A stretch of DNA of 11,233 nt from Verrucomicrobiales bacterium (GTDB taxonomy: Bacteria > Verrucomicrobiota > Verrucomicrobiia > Limisphaerales > UBA1100): positions 1 through 11,233 of the forward strand of contig DPAW01000196.1 in the NCBI GenBank assembly GCA_003517285.1. The letters run 5' to 3'. The notes beneath the pieces are model-generated. The model saw only the letters and a list, made by a program, of their open reading frames with translations. It made no database searches and was not told the DNA's origin. This document shows positions 1-7,001 of this stretch, piece after piece. Within the stretch, counting starts at the first letter, position 1; each line of letters opens with the position of its first letter. The translations under genes and the position numbers were made by a program.

Positions 1-412
1 TTGTTTGCACCTGATAAAAATTGATGGGCAATTGCCGGTAGGAATTAAGTTCTACGGCAGCCATGGAAGTGACAACCTCCTCGTGCGTGGGCCCCAGCAG
101 CCATTCGCGCCCTCTACTGTCAGCCACCTTGAATAGAACGTCCGCCGCTTGCTCGTAACGCCCACTAGCCTGCCAGATTTCCGGTGGTTGAACCGCGGGC
201 ATGAGAACTTCGAGCGCACCTGCCCGGTCCATTTCCTCCCGCACGATTGCCTCGATCTTACGGAGCACCCGCATGCCAGCCGGCAAAAAAGTGTAAAGTC
301 CTCCGGCAAGCTTGCGAATCAGCCCGGCTCGCAATAGGAGTTGATGCGAAAGGATCTCCGCCTCGGCAGGGGCCTCTTTCAGCGTGGGAATAAACGTCTC
401 GCTCCAGCGCAT
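1..412 (-). CDS. proS: Prolyl-tRNA synthetase, N-terminal part (gene continues off the left edge)
   Basis: Class II aminoacyl-tRNA synthetase that charges tRNA-Pro with proline in the cytoplasm. Translating from the ATG at 412 gives 137 residues with no stop before the window edge. The start [19 protein letters not shown] and the run through [19 protein letters not shown] are typical of bacterial-type ProS. Class II motif 1 lies around residues 45-75 ([19 protein letters not shown] and following), and the GPTHEE segment at 107-112 contains the conserved TxE that contacts proline and the amino group. About a quarter of the expected length of roughly 570 residues is visible. No Shine-Dalgarno sequence is seen before the ATG; upstream the frame is open only to the stop codon of the preceding gene at 452-454, and that interval holds no other ATG, GTG or TTG, so this start is well fixed. 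The gap to the upstream hydrolase gene is 39 bp, so cotranscription is likely. Confidence 0.95.
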   Translation of the reverse strand, partial: MRWSETFIPTLKEAPAEAEILSHQLLLRAGLIRKLAGGLYTFLPAGMRVLRKIEAIVREEMDRAGALEVLMPAVQPPEIWQASGRYEQAADVLFKVADSRGREWLLGPTHEEVVTSMAAVELNSYRQLPINFYQVQT

Positions 413-451
413 GGCCGTAGCTTTACCGGATGAAGGGGGCGGCGGTAAAGA

Positions 452-1210
452 TTACTTCACTGTATTGCACAAGGGCTGCATGTCGCCGATTCGCACTTCA
501 AGGCGATCACCACTCTCAACTGGCCCCACCCCACTGGGTGTTCCGGTGAGAATAATGTCGCCGGGCAGCAGCGTCATATTGGTGGAAATAAAACTCACCA
601 ACTGAGCGCAGCTGAAGATCATCTGGCTGGTGTGGGAGTTTTGCCGGAGTTGCCCGTTTTGGAAGAGCTGAATGGTTTGCTCCTGCGGATCAATTTTCGT
701 TTCGATATAGGGCCCAATAGGCGTGAAACTGTCAAAGCTCTTGGCGCGTGCCCATTGGCTTTCACCGCGTTGGATGTCGCGATCGCTGATATCCTGCGCC
801 GCTGTGTAGCCAAAAATGTATCGGCTAGCCGCCTGTGGGGACACATTACGAATCCGGCGACCAATCACAATGGCCAGTTCCGCCTCAAAATCATTACGGT
901 GACTTGGGAATGGTAGATCAATCTTGCCGCCATCCGGCAACAACGAAGTAGGCGCTTTGAGCCAAAAGAGCGGTTGCGTAGGCGGCTTGAGATTGGATTC
1001 ACGAGCGTGATCCGCGTAGTTCAAGCCTACAGCAATTATCTTAGAAGGCTCCACCGGTGTAAGTGTGCGTATCCCGCGTGTGGGAGTCACTGCTCGCTTG
1101 GCATATGAGGGAGACCCAAAGACATCGCCCTTGAGCTTGTAAAGTTTGCCGTCAACAACTTTGGCGTAAAAGGTGTCGTCGCCTTTTTGGAAGCGTCCAA
1201 TGGCAGCCAT
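452..1210 (-). CDS. Fumarylacetoacetate hydrolase (FAH) family protein
   Basis: A 252-residue metal-dependent hydrolase, isomerase or decarboxylase of the FAH superfamily (FAHD1, HpcE/HpaG and fumarylpyruvate hydrolase type), probably cytoplasmic. Family marks in order: N-terminal beta segment IGRFQKGDDTFYAKVVDGKLY; AVGLNYADHARE at about 60-71; acidic metal ligands E109 and E111 in FEAELAIVIGR; the third ligand D140 in GYTAAQDISDRD; K157 in ARAKSFDSFTPIGPY; and TGTPSGVG at 222-229 in the C-terminal part. All expected metal ligands are present and the length is normal, so the enzyme should be active. The substrate cannot be read from sequence: family members act on acylpyruvates, oxaloacetate or homoprotocatechuate-derived diacids, and no catabolic neighbours narrow it down. 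The ATG at 1210 has no clear Shine-Dalgarno sequence, and no in-frame alternative start was seen close upstream. Confidence 0.92.
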   Translation of the reverse strand: MAAIGRFQKGDDTFYAKVVDGKLYKLKGDVFGSPSYAKRAVTPTRGIRTLTPVEPSKIIAVGLNYADHARESNLKPPTQPLFWLKAPTSLLPDGGKIDLPFPSHRNDFEAELAIVIGRRIRNVSPQAASRYIFGYTAAQDISDRDIQRGESQWARAKSFDSFTPIGPYIETKIDPQEQTIQLFQNGQLRQNSHTSQMIFSCAQLVSFISTNMTLLPGDIILTGTPSGVGPVESGDRLEVRIGDMQPLCNTVK

Positions 1211-1343
1211 GAGGCCAAGTTTATTAACAATGATTACCCACGGTTGGCAAGTGCATTTCCTCTTAAAACCAACTGAAACAAGTTAAAAAACTTTGAATAC
1301 TGGGAGCTTTACGAAAGTCTTAATAAGCTTCTTGTGAATAACG
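1211..1343. other. Intergenic spacer between folB and the FAH-family gene
   Basis: This 133-bp AT-rich gap is the longest non-coding stretch in the window and probably separates two transcription units. On the minus strand it offers a TTGCCA hexamer (1245-1250) followed after 16 bp by GTTAAT (1223-1228). The -35 is a 5/6 match and the -10 a 4/6 match, and together they would give a leader of only a few nucleotides before the ATG at 1210. A short AT-only hairpin (1280-1293, 5-bp arms) is present, but no GC-rich terminator stem with a U-tract was found. The promoter is a weak suggestion only. Confidence 0.3.
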
Positions 1344-1700
1344 TTAGTTTTGACGTCGTTGGATTTCCACTGATACAGCACGGGTGTTGGGCAGGATAAA
1401 TTTATCAATTTGGACCGAAACAGTCTTTACTTGGAATTCTCCAAGCACCATTTGCGAGATTTCTTCCGCCAGCGTTTCAATCAATTTCCGAGGTCTGACT
1501 GCACTCAGGGCGTGAACTCTTTGATACACCAAAAAATAATCTACCGTTTGCTCAATGCTGTCTGTCTTTGCTGAAGACGCCGTGTCGACATCCATTTCAA
1601 TTGTTACACGAAGCGCCTGTGGCTCTGCACGTTCTTCATCCGGCACGCCAATGCGGCATTGGATTTCCATTTCACGGATGACAATTCGGTCATTCATCAT
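1344..1700 (-). CDS. folB: Dihydroneopterin aldolase (FolB/FolX family)
   Basis: Folate-biosynthesis enzyme that cleaves 7,8-dihydroneopterin to 6-hydroxymethyl-dihydropterin and glycolaldehyde. From the ATG at 1700 the protein has 118 residues, the normal family length. It shows the N-terminal strand IVIREMEIQCRIGVPDEER with the conserved substrate-binding glutamate (E23), VDYFLVY with the conserved tyrosine (Y55), KLIETLAEEI at 72-81 and a lysine at K100 in VQIDK matching the catalytic lysine position. The frame is open further upstream; an ATG at 1724 preceded by GGGAG at 4-nt spacing would add 8 residues and overlap the HAD gene by 17 bp. I chose 1700 because family members begin at this point, and ATGs at 1700 and 1697 are adjacent. 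It follows the HAD gene by 7 bp, so it is likely the last gene of that transcript. The C-terminal QIDKFILPNTRAVSV also recalls FolX (dihydroneopterin triphosphate epimerase), so the exact reaction is less certain than the family. Confidence 0.87.
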   Translation of the reverse strand: MMNDRIVIREMEIQCRIGVPDEERAEPQALRVTIEMDVDTASSAKTDSIEQTVDYFLVYQRVHALSAVRPRKLIETLAEEISQMVLGEFQVKTVSVQIDKFILPNTRAVSVEIQRRQN

Positions 1701-1707
1701 AATATAT

Positions 1708-2340
1708 TTATAGGCTTGCTCCATGGGTCTCCCATTGCTGATGCAACACGGATAAGTTCTCAACGATCCAATCCGGGCGAGCAGCAGCAAGCTGGCGGCG
1801 TGTATTGTAACCGGTCAGAACTGCACAGGAAAAGATTCCTCCTGCTTTTGCAGTCTCCACATCATGCTGCATGTCACCTATGAAAATGGTTTCACCGGCT
1901 GAAAGATTATTTTCCTCTAAAATTTCACGAATCTTAAGCCGCTTGTCCATCACTCGCACATATTCCCGGTCGAATATAAAATTTACCTTTTGCGATTGAA
2001 CTCGGTAATGATCCGGATGGATTGTGCTTAGTAAAAATGTTCGCATGCCCTCGTTGCGGCAGAATTCAAAAAACGCTTCTGAATGAGGTAGAGCTTGCAC
2101 CGATCGTTGCTCCTTCACAAAGCTCTCCTTATACCACACCTCCAATTCCTCCAGCGAAACACCGGGTGTGACACGGGCGTAAAATTCATCAAAAGGTAAA
2201 CTGAATTCATCCCGAAATTCTGAGAGGCTCATTTCAGGGACGCCCGATTTCTTTAGAGTATAATTTGTGGACCTCCAAACAGCCTCAAGATCGTCCACTA
2301 GCGTACCCGACCAATCGAAAATAACATTACGAATCGTCAT
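1708..2340 (-). CDS. HAD-superfamily hydrolase, phosphoglycolate-phosphatase-like, with altered motif I
   Basis: A 210-residue HAD protein with a helical cap inserted after motif I (C1 type, about residues 17-90). Motif I is FDWSGTLVDD with nucleophile D9, but the usual second aspartate (DxD) is S11. Motif II is S105 in LLST, motif III is probably K133 or K136 in MDKRLKI, and motif IV is GDMQHD with D156 and D160. The arrangement resembles Gph/PhnX-type enzymes. The second motif-I aspartate is the general acid/base in phosphatases; phosphonatases carry alanine there (DWAGT), so ordinary phosphatase chemistry may be altered. No phosphonate genes are nearby, so I do not call it a phosphonatase. 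The ATG overlaps the stop of the upstream MFS gene by 4 bp (ATGA), with a GGAG close before it, indicating translational coupling. The substrate is unknown; a role linked to the efflux genes or to pterin phosphates before folB is only a guess. Confidence 0.88.
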   Translation of the reverse strand: MTIRNVIFDWSGTLVDDLEAVWRSTNYTLKKSGVPEMSLSEFRDEFSLPFDEFYARVTPGVSLEELEVWYKESFVKEQRSVQALPHSEAFFEFCRNEGMRTFLLSTIHPDHYRVQSQKVNFIFDREYVRVMDKRLKIREILEENNLSAGETIFIGDMQHDVETAKAGGIFSCAVLTGYNTRRQLAAARPDWIVENLSVLHQQWETHGASL

Positions 2341-3728
2341 TTCTCCGCTGCTTTGCCAGATTCTGCTTGGGGTGATTCAATCTTGGAGGCAGCCACAAAT
2401 GAGCCTATCACGGCGATAACTGCACAAATCAGGTAAGGCAATTCTTTCCACACATCCATAAGTCCCAATGCGAAAAGCGGCCCGATAATACGGGCTAAGC
2501 TGCCCACGCTTTGAGTGACGCCCATTACTTCGCCTTGCTCATCCGAGGAGGCGTTTAGAGAAATTAAGCCAAACGTAGGAGCGCGATATACGCTCGAGCT
2601 GACTGCAAACAAACTTAATCCCAACATGATGCTCCATAAACCCAGTTGCCCACTGCAAAACGGCAGGACCGCCAAGCTCACACCTACCATTGCCAGCCCG
2701 AATACAATCAACTTTTTCTCGCCCAATGTTTTCACCAACGGCCCAATGCAGCCTCCTTGTACAATTGCTCCGATAAGACCGCAGAAAGCCATTAACCAAT
2801 ACGCCATGGTCTTTGTAGTATTAATGGACGCTTCATTTTCATTCAGAACAAACCGACCAGTGGTTGCTGCCGTGACAACGGATTCGTCTTTGCGCCGCCC
2901 CAGCACGTCACCTTCCTGAACTTCAGCGCCACTTGATGCTGACCAATTTACTCCTTCACTCGTTTCCGAGATAGCCGGTTCTCGGAAAGCAAATTTCCCT
3001 GGGTCATCGTGGGTGCCAGCAAACAACACGGCAAATGTGGATTCAAAACAGGTGAAGCAGAATGTGGCCAAAAAGAAAACGCAAACCAATGTACCAAGTT
3101 GCGGGCGTTTCAGTATTCGCATCATTTGACCCAATCGCGGGGAAGGCGGTGCTGGGTCAGACTCTGGCTTCCGGCTCTCACCTAAGATGAAAAATGCAAG
3201 GATCAGATTAAAACCGCAAATCCCAGCGGCTACCCATCCTGGCCCAGTAACACCAAACCAGCCTGCGCTCAAGGCACCTAGGACAGGACCCAAGATAAAT
3301 CCAAACCCAAAAGCCATGCCAATGAGCCCCATGCGTTTGGAACGATCTTCAGGGGGTGAAATGTCGGCAATGTAAGCACTAGCCACTGATAGGTTTGCGC
3401 CACAAATGCCGGCGGTTAGACGGGAAATCAAAAGCAGTAAAACTGATTGCTCCAGACAGGCGTATGCGAAGACCACATAAGATAGGCACGCGCCCGCGGT
3501 GCTCATCAATAGAACCGGCCGACGCCCTATGCGATCACTGAGGCGCCCCCACATCGGCGAGAAAATGAACTGCATCAGTGAATATGCCGCGACGATCCCG
3601 CCCGCGATCATTCCGGATGCGCCAAATTCCTTGCTGTAAAGCGGGAGCATCGGCAACACAATGCCGAACCCAACGAGGTCAATGAAAACCGTCAGAAAGA
3701 TAATCAGCAATGAAGCTTTTTTGGCCAT
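2337..3728 (-). CDS. MFS transporter, TetA-like drug:H+ antiporter family, with a periplasmic insertion
   Basis: A 463-residue inner-membrane transporter of the major facilitator superfamily, close to the tetracycline/multidrug DHA1 group. Seen: the first transmembrane helix with the IDLVGFGIVLPMLPL signature (16-30), motif A GRLSDRIGRRPVLL in loop 2-3 (61-74), an acidic ADISPPEDR loop (121-129), motif C GFGFILGPVLGALSAG (141-156), a charged central loop (183-210), and a second six-helix half from about 211. Normal relatives have about 400 residues. The extra length lies between helices 7 and 8 (about residues 238-306), normally a short periplasmic loop. This insertion holds a segment, about 267-299, that resembles part of a biotinyl/lipoyl-like barrel. 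The gene starts 54 bp after the RND pump gene without a well-placed Shine-Dalgarno sequence (AGGAAGG lies about 21 nt upstream), and its TGA overlaps the next ATG. Its role is probably export of a drug or metabolite; the substrate is unknown. Confidence 0.9.
   Translation of the reverse strand: MAKKASLLIIFLTVFIDLVGFGIVLPMLPLYSKEFGASGMIAGGIVAAYSLMQFIFSPMWGRLSDRIGRRPVLLMSTAGACLSYVVFAYACLEQSVLLLLISRLTAGICGANLSVASAYIADISPPEDRSKRMGLIGMAFGFGFILGPVLGALSAGWFGVTGPGWVAAGICGFNLILAFFILGESRKPESDPAPPSPRLGQMMRILKRPQLGTLVCVFFLATFCFTCFESTFAVLFAGTHDDPGKFAFREPAISETSEGVNWSASSGAEVQEGDVLGRRKDESVVTAATTGRFVLNENEASINTTKTMAYWLMAFCGLIGAIVQGGCIGPLVKTLGEKKLIVFGLAMVGVSLAVLPFCSGQLGLWSIMLGLSLFAVSSSVYRAPTFGLISLNASSDEQGEVMGVTQSVGSLARIIGPLFALGLMDVWKELPYLICAVIAVIGSFVAASKIESPQAESGKAAEK
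2811..3011 (-). other. Inserted soluble segment in the MFS transporter (loop between TM7 and TM8)
   Basis: Codes for about residues 240-306 of the MFS protein. The segment is hydrophilic and interrupts the usual direct passage from TM7 (ending FESTFAVLFAG) to TM8 (starting KTMAYWLMAFCGLIGA). It contains EVQEGDVLGRR followed by SVVTAATTGRFVLNENE, the turn pattern of biotinyl/lipoyl-like or HlyD barrel-sandwich modules (V-x-x-G-D-V-L, then A-x-x-x-G-x). The reading frame is continuous and base composition looks like the surroundings, so this is a real protein insertion and not a frameshift artefact. Only one such motif pair is present, so a complete independent domain is not certain. Confidence 0.5.
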
Positions 3729-3782
3729 TTAGGAAAAAGCGAAACCTAGCCTTCCTACCCGTTCGGTGAAAGAACAAACCCG

Positions 3783-6700
3783 CTAAAGATGATTCACCTG
3801 AATAGCGCGGCTGGGTATTTCCCCGTCGTCGGGCCGACTACCATAAAGCCAGAACCACGCCCTCCTGATATCCTCCAGAATCATGTATCCTGCCGGCACC
3901 AGCACCAAAGTCACTACCGTGGCGAACATGACACCGAAGGCCAATGAGATGGCCATTGGCACCAGAAACTGGGCTTGCACACTCTTTTCAAAAAACACCA
4001 AAGGTGCAAGGCCTGCAAATGTAGTGAGTGATGTCAGCAAGATGGCGCGGAAGCGTTGTATGCCGCTGGCTCGAACTGCCTCCATAAGGTTTGAATATTT
4101 TGGCCGGTTACGGTTCACAAAATCTACCATCACCAAGCTGTCATTCACGACCACTCCGGTAAGGGCCACCACGCCGAAAAGTGACATAATAGTCAGGTCT
4201 ATTCCCATTATCAAATGCCCCACGACTGCGCCGATTAAACCGAACGGGATCGCGCCCATCACAATGAATGGCTGTAAATATGAACGAAACGGAATTGCCA
4301 GCAGGCCATAAATGATGACCATTGCGACTAGATAAGATCTCTTCATACTTTCCATAGTTTGCGACTGCTCAGCCTGATCGCCTTCCAGGGAATACTGCAC
4401 TCCGGGAAAGGCAGCGAGCAATGCGGGTAATTCCTCGGCCTCAAGGCGTTCGATAATCTTATTCGATTCTACCTTGGCGATATCCACATCGGCTGTAATA
4501 TTAACTGCGCGTCGACCATCCACACGCCGGATTTCTGAATAGCCACGGCCATTTTCAATAATGGCCACTGTTGATAGTGGTATTTCTCGCAATGTGTCGC
4601 CGTCCCGAAAACGAATGCGCATTTCTTGAAGATCACGAACTGACTTCCTTTCATTCAACGGATAGCGAACCATCACCTTCACATCATCCCTGTTACGCTG
4701 AAGACGTTGTGCTTCTTCCCCGTAAAACGCCTGCCGGACTTGTGTTGCCAATTGAGCTTGCCGTAATCCTAATGCTTCGCCTTCAGGACTCAGGCGAATA
4801 AGAAACTCCTGTTTGCCTAACCGAAAACTATCATTGATATCTCGCACTCCATCAATATCTGCTAATTGCGATTTAAGCCGGGTAGCCGCAGCTTGAAGGG
4901 CGTCCATATCTGGGCCAGTTAAACGAATATTAACCGGCTTGCCTGCTGAAAAGATATTCGCACTAAACCCTACCTCCACCGCCCCGGGAAAATCACCGGC
5001 TAATTCCCGCCATTTATCAGCAATTTGTTGACTGGAAATAGTACGCTCCTCCGACGGAGCTACTTCTAGGTGCACCTCGCCTTTGTGACTGCCTTCGTGG
5101 TTCGAGCCAAGATTTCCTCCGGCTTGCTCGGATTCTGTCCGGAAAGGCTGCTGCCCAACGCTAGCCAGAGAATGCAAGATCACCTGTCGAACATCATTGC
5201 TTTTGGCAAAGTCCGATTGGAGTGTTTTAGCTGCTTTATTGAGCCGGGCCACCGCAGCTTCCGTTGTCTCCACAGGAGACCCTCGCGGATACGTTACCCA
5301 AGCGGCAACATTATCACCTTCGACCGGCGGAAAGAAAGTAAACCGAAAATGTCCCCCCGCATAACCTGCAAGCGTAAGCAGCAGGATGGCAACCCCACTG
5401 CACACGGTGAGGTATCGCCAATTTAGACAAAATTCCAACACCGGTTTATAGATGCGTTGCGCAAACGATTCTGCGGCCATAGCAAAACCCTTCTGAAAAC
5501 GGGTCCAACCCCATCGTGATTCTCTTTTGTTTTTTGTAGCGTTTGGCAGACCCTTTAGGTGCGCTGGTAAAATAACCAGGCATTCAATCAATGAAAACAA
5601 GAGCGTTGGAATTACAATAAGCGGAATAAATCTCAGAATTTTCCCCGTATTGCCCTCCACTTGGAGCAGTGGATAGAACGCCGCTACTGTCGTTAGCACA
5701 CCAAAAACCACCGGTCGAGCAACCTCCTTCGCTCCAGCCACTGTGCTTGCGATGCCGGGTCCGTGTTGCTGCTGATGTGTGTAAATGTTCTCCCCCATAA
5801 CAATAGCATCATCCACTACGATGCCTAGAACTACAATGAAGGCAAAAAGGCTTATCAAACTAATCGAAACATCCATCGCGGGCATAAACCAAAGAGTGCC
5901 CAGAAATGAAATCGGAATCCCGAAGGTAACCCAAATGGCCAGACGAAACCGAAGAAACAATGCCAAAATAACAAATACTAAAATCAATCCAGCTTGACCG
6001 TTGCGATAAAGAAGATTCAATCGTCCGCGCAGATAACTAGCATCGTCTTGCCATGTTTCCAAACTTACTCCAACCGGCATCGTGTGTTGTGTGGTTGTAA
6101 CATAGTGTTTGACGACTTCAGCAATTTCCAGAGCGCTTTGATCTCCTACCCGAAAAACACGTACGAGCGCCGCCGGTTGCCCGTCAAATTCAGAGGAACT
6201 TTCTACTTCCTCAAAAGAATCTCGTACTGTCGCTACGTCTCCCAATGTTAACATCGCCCCATGCAATGAAGTTCGGAGAACAAGTTGCTCAAAATCGCGC
6301 GCGGAATACGCTTGGGTATTGGATCGGATCAACACTTCCCCCCTGCCCGTGCGAACAGTGCCTCCAGGGAGGTTTAGCGAACTGGAACGTATTGCCTGAG
6401 CCACTTCTTCAAAGCTCAGCTCGTACTGACGCAAGTCTTCCTCGCGCAGATCCACGGCTATCTCATATGGACGCACATTTGCCAGTTGTACTTGTGAAAT
6501 TTCCGGCCGTGCAAGTAACTCATCTCGAACCCGTTCGGCGGCTCGCTTCAATGCGATTTCATTGGCTGCCCCAAACACAGCCACATTGATGACCTGTTTC
6601 CGAATGATAATCTCCGTGCTCACAGGCTTATCAGCATCCTTTGGGAAAGTATCCACCGCATCCACGCGAGACTTTACTTGATCCAAAAAACGCCCTGCAT

Positions 6701-7001
6701 CTGTGCCCGGCAGCAATTCAATGGATACTACTCCGGCATTTTCAGCGGCGGTTGACACAACCTGTTTTATCCCTGCCAGCCCCTCCACTGCCTGTTCTAC
6801 ACGAGCACAAATCTGTTCTTCGGTTTCTTCTGGGGCAGCGCCAGGGTAAAGCATCTTCACCATGACCCAATCGGAATCAAATTCCGGGAATACCTCCCGT
6901 TTTATTTGAGGTATGGTCATTAAGCCGGATACCAGAATGAGGGCTGCCACGAGATTCGCCGCAACCCCATTTCTTGCAAACCATTCAACAAGTCGCCCCA
7001 T
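3783..7001 (-). CDS. RND-family efflux pump, inner-membrane permease subunit
   Basis: A 1072-residue, proton-driven trimeric RND exporter (AcrB/HAE1-like), the inner-membrane motor of the tripartite system. The fold is the expected duplication: TM1 at about 13-32, a porter domain to about 335, TM2-6 at about 336-480 containing GIVVDDAIVMGEN with the paired aspartates D397/D398, TM7 at about 530-548, a second porter domain, and a final TM block from about 888 with VALTGVVVNDSLVMVDFVNR in TM10. At the position of the AcrB TM10 lysine (K940) this protein has N953 followed by D954, so the proton relay differs from AcrB. The start is certain: the ATG shares one base with the adaptor's TAA (TAATG) and has AAGGAGG 4 nt upstream. 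Length is normal and the ORF intact. Substrate is unknown; aspartates in TM4 and the absence of metal-RND signatures favour organic compounds over metal ions. Confidence 0.96.
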   Translation of the reverse strand: MGRLVEWFARNGVAANLVAALILVSGLMTIPQIKREVFPEFDSDWVMVKMLYPGAAPEETEEQICARVEQAVEGLAGIKQVVSTAAENAGVVSIELLPGTDAGRFLDQVKSRVDAVDTFPKDADKPVSTEIIIRKQVINVAVFGAANEIALKRAAERVRDELLARPEISQVQLANVRPYEIAVDLREEDLRQYELSFEEVAQAIRSSSLNLPGGTVRTGRGEVLIRSNTQAYSARDFEQLVLRTSLHGAMLTLGDVATVRDSFEEVESSSEFDGQPAALVRVFRVGDQSALEIAEVVKHYVTTTQHTMPVGVSLETWQDDASYLRGRLNLLYRNGQAGLILVFVILALFLRFRLAIWVTFGIPISFLGTLWFMPAMDVSISLISLFAFIVVLGIVVDDAIVMGENIYTHQQQHGPGIASTVAGAKEVARPVVFGVLTTVAAFYPLLQVEGNTGKILRFIPLIVIPTLLFSLIECLVILPAHLKGLPNATKNKRESRWGWTRFQKGFAMAAESFAQRIYKPVLEFCLNWRYLTVCSGVAILLLTLAGYAGGHFRFTFFPPVEGDNVAAWVTYPRGSPVETTEAAVARLNKAAKTLQSDFAKSNDVRQVILHSLASVGQQPFRTESEQAGGNLGSNHEGSHKGEVHLEVAPSEERTISSQQIADKWRELAGDFPGAVEVGFSANIFSAGKPVNIRLTGPDMDALQAAATRLKSQLADIDGVRDINDSFRLGKQEFLIRLSPEGEALGLRQAQLATQVRQAFYGEEAQRLQRNRDDVKVMVRYPLNERKSVRDLQEMRIRFRDGDTLREIPLSTVAIIENGRGYSEIRRVDGRRAVNITADVDIAKVESNKIIERLEAEELPALLAAFPGVQYSLEGDQAEQSQTMESMKRSYLVAMVIIYGLLAIPFRSYLQPFIVMGAIPFGLIGAVVGHLIMGIDLTIMSLFGVVALTGVVVNDSLVMVDFVNRNRPKYSNLMEAVRASGIQRFRAILLTSLTTFAGLAPLVFFEKSVQAQFLVPMAISLAFGVMFATVVTLVLVPAGYMILEDIRRAWFWLYGSRPDDGEIPSRAIQVNHL

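Noticed and set aside
413..454. The stop codon of the FAH-family gene is in frame with proS, suggesting a possible read-through fusion.
   Set aside because: In-frame placement has a one-in-three chance, proS has its own ATG at the family's expected N-terminus, and no read-through context was recognised.
1224..1256. A 10-codon minus-strand ORF (MHLPTVGNHC) with GAGG just before it, in the spacer upstream of the FAH-family gene; a possible leader peptide.
   Set aside because: Spacing of the GAGG to the ATG is too short, the peptide has no run of one amino acid, and no attenuator-like hairpins surround it. ORFs this short arise often by chance.
1280..1293. Hairpin AAGTT-AAAA-AACTT after folB as a possible terminator.
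   Set aside because: The stem is only 5 bp and almost all A/T, and no U-tract follows. It is too weak to support a terminator call.
3729..3782. The 54-bp gap between the RND and MFS genes as a promoter or terminator site.
   Set aside because: I found neither a convincing -35/-10 pair nor a stable hairpin with a U-tract; only a 4-bp GTTC/GAAC stem is present.
5070..5426. Long plus-strand open frames inside the RND gene (also at 3883-4311, 6245-6589 and 9369-9797).
   Set aside because: They lie opposite well-supported minus-strand genes, show no recognisable domains, and have no start signals; they are shadows of the real coding frames.
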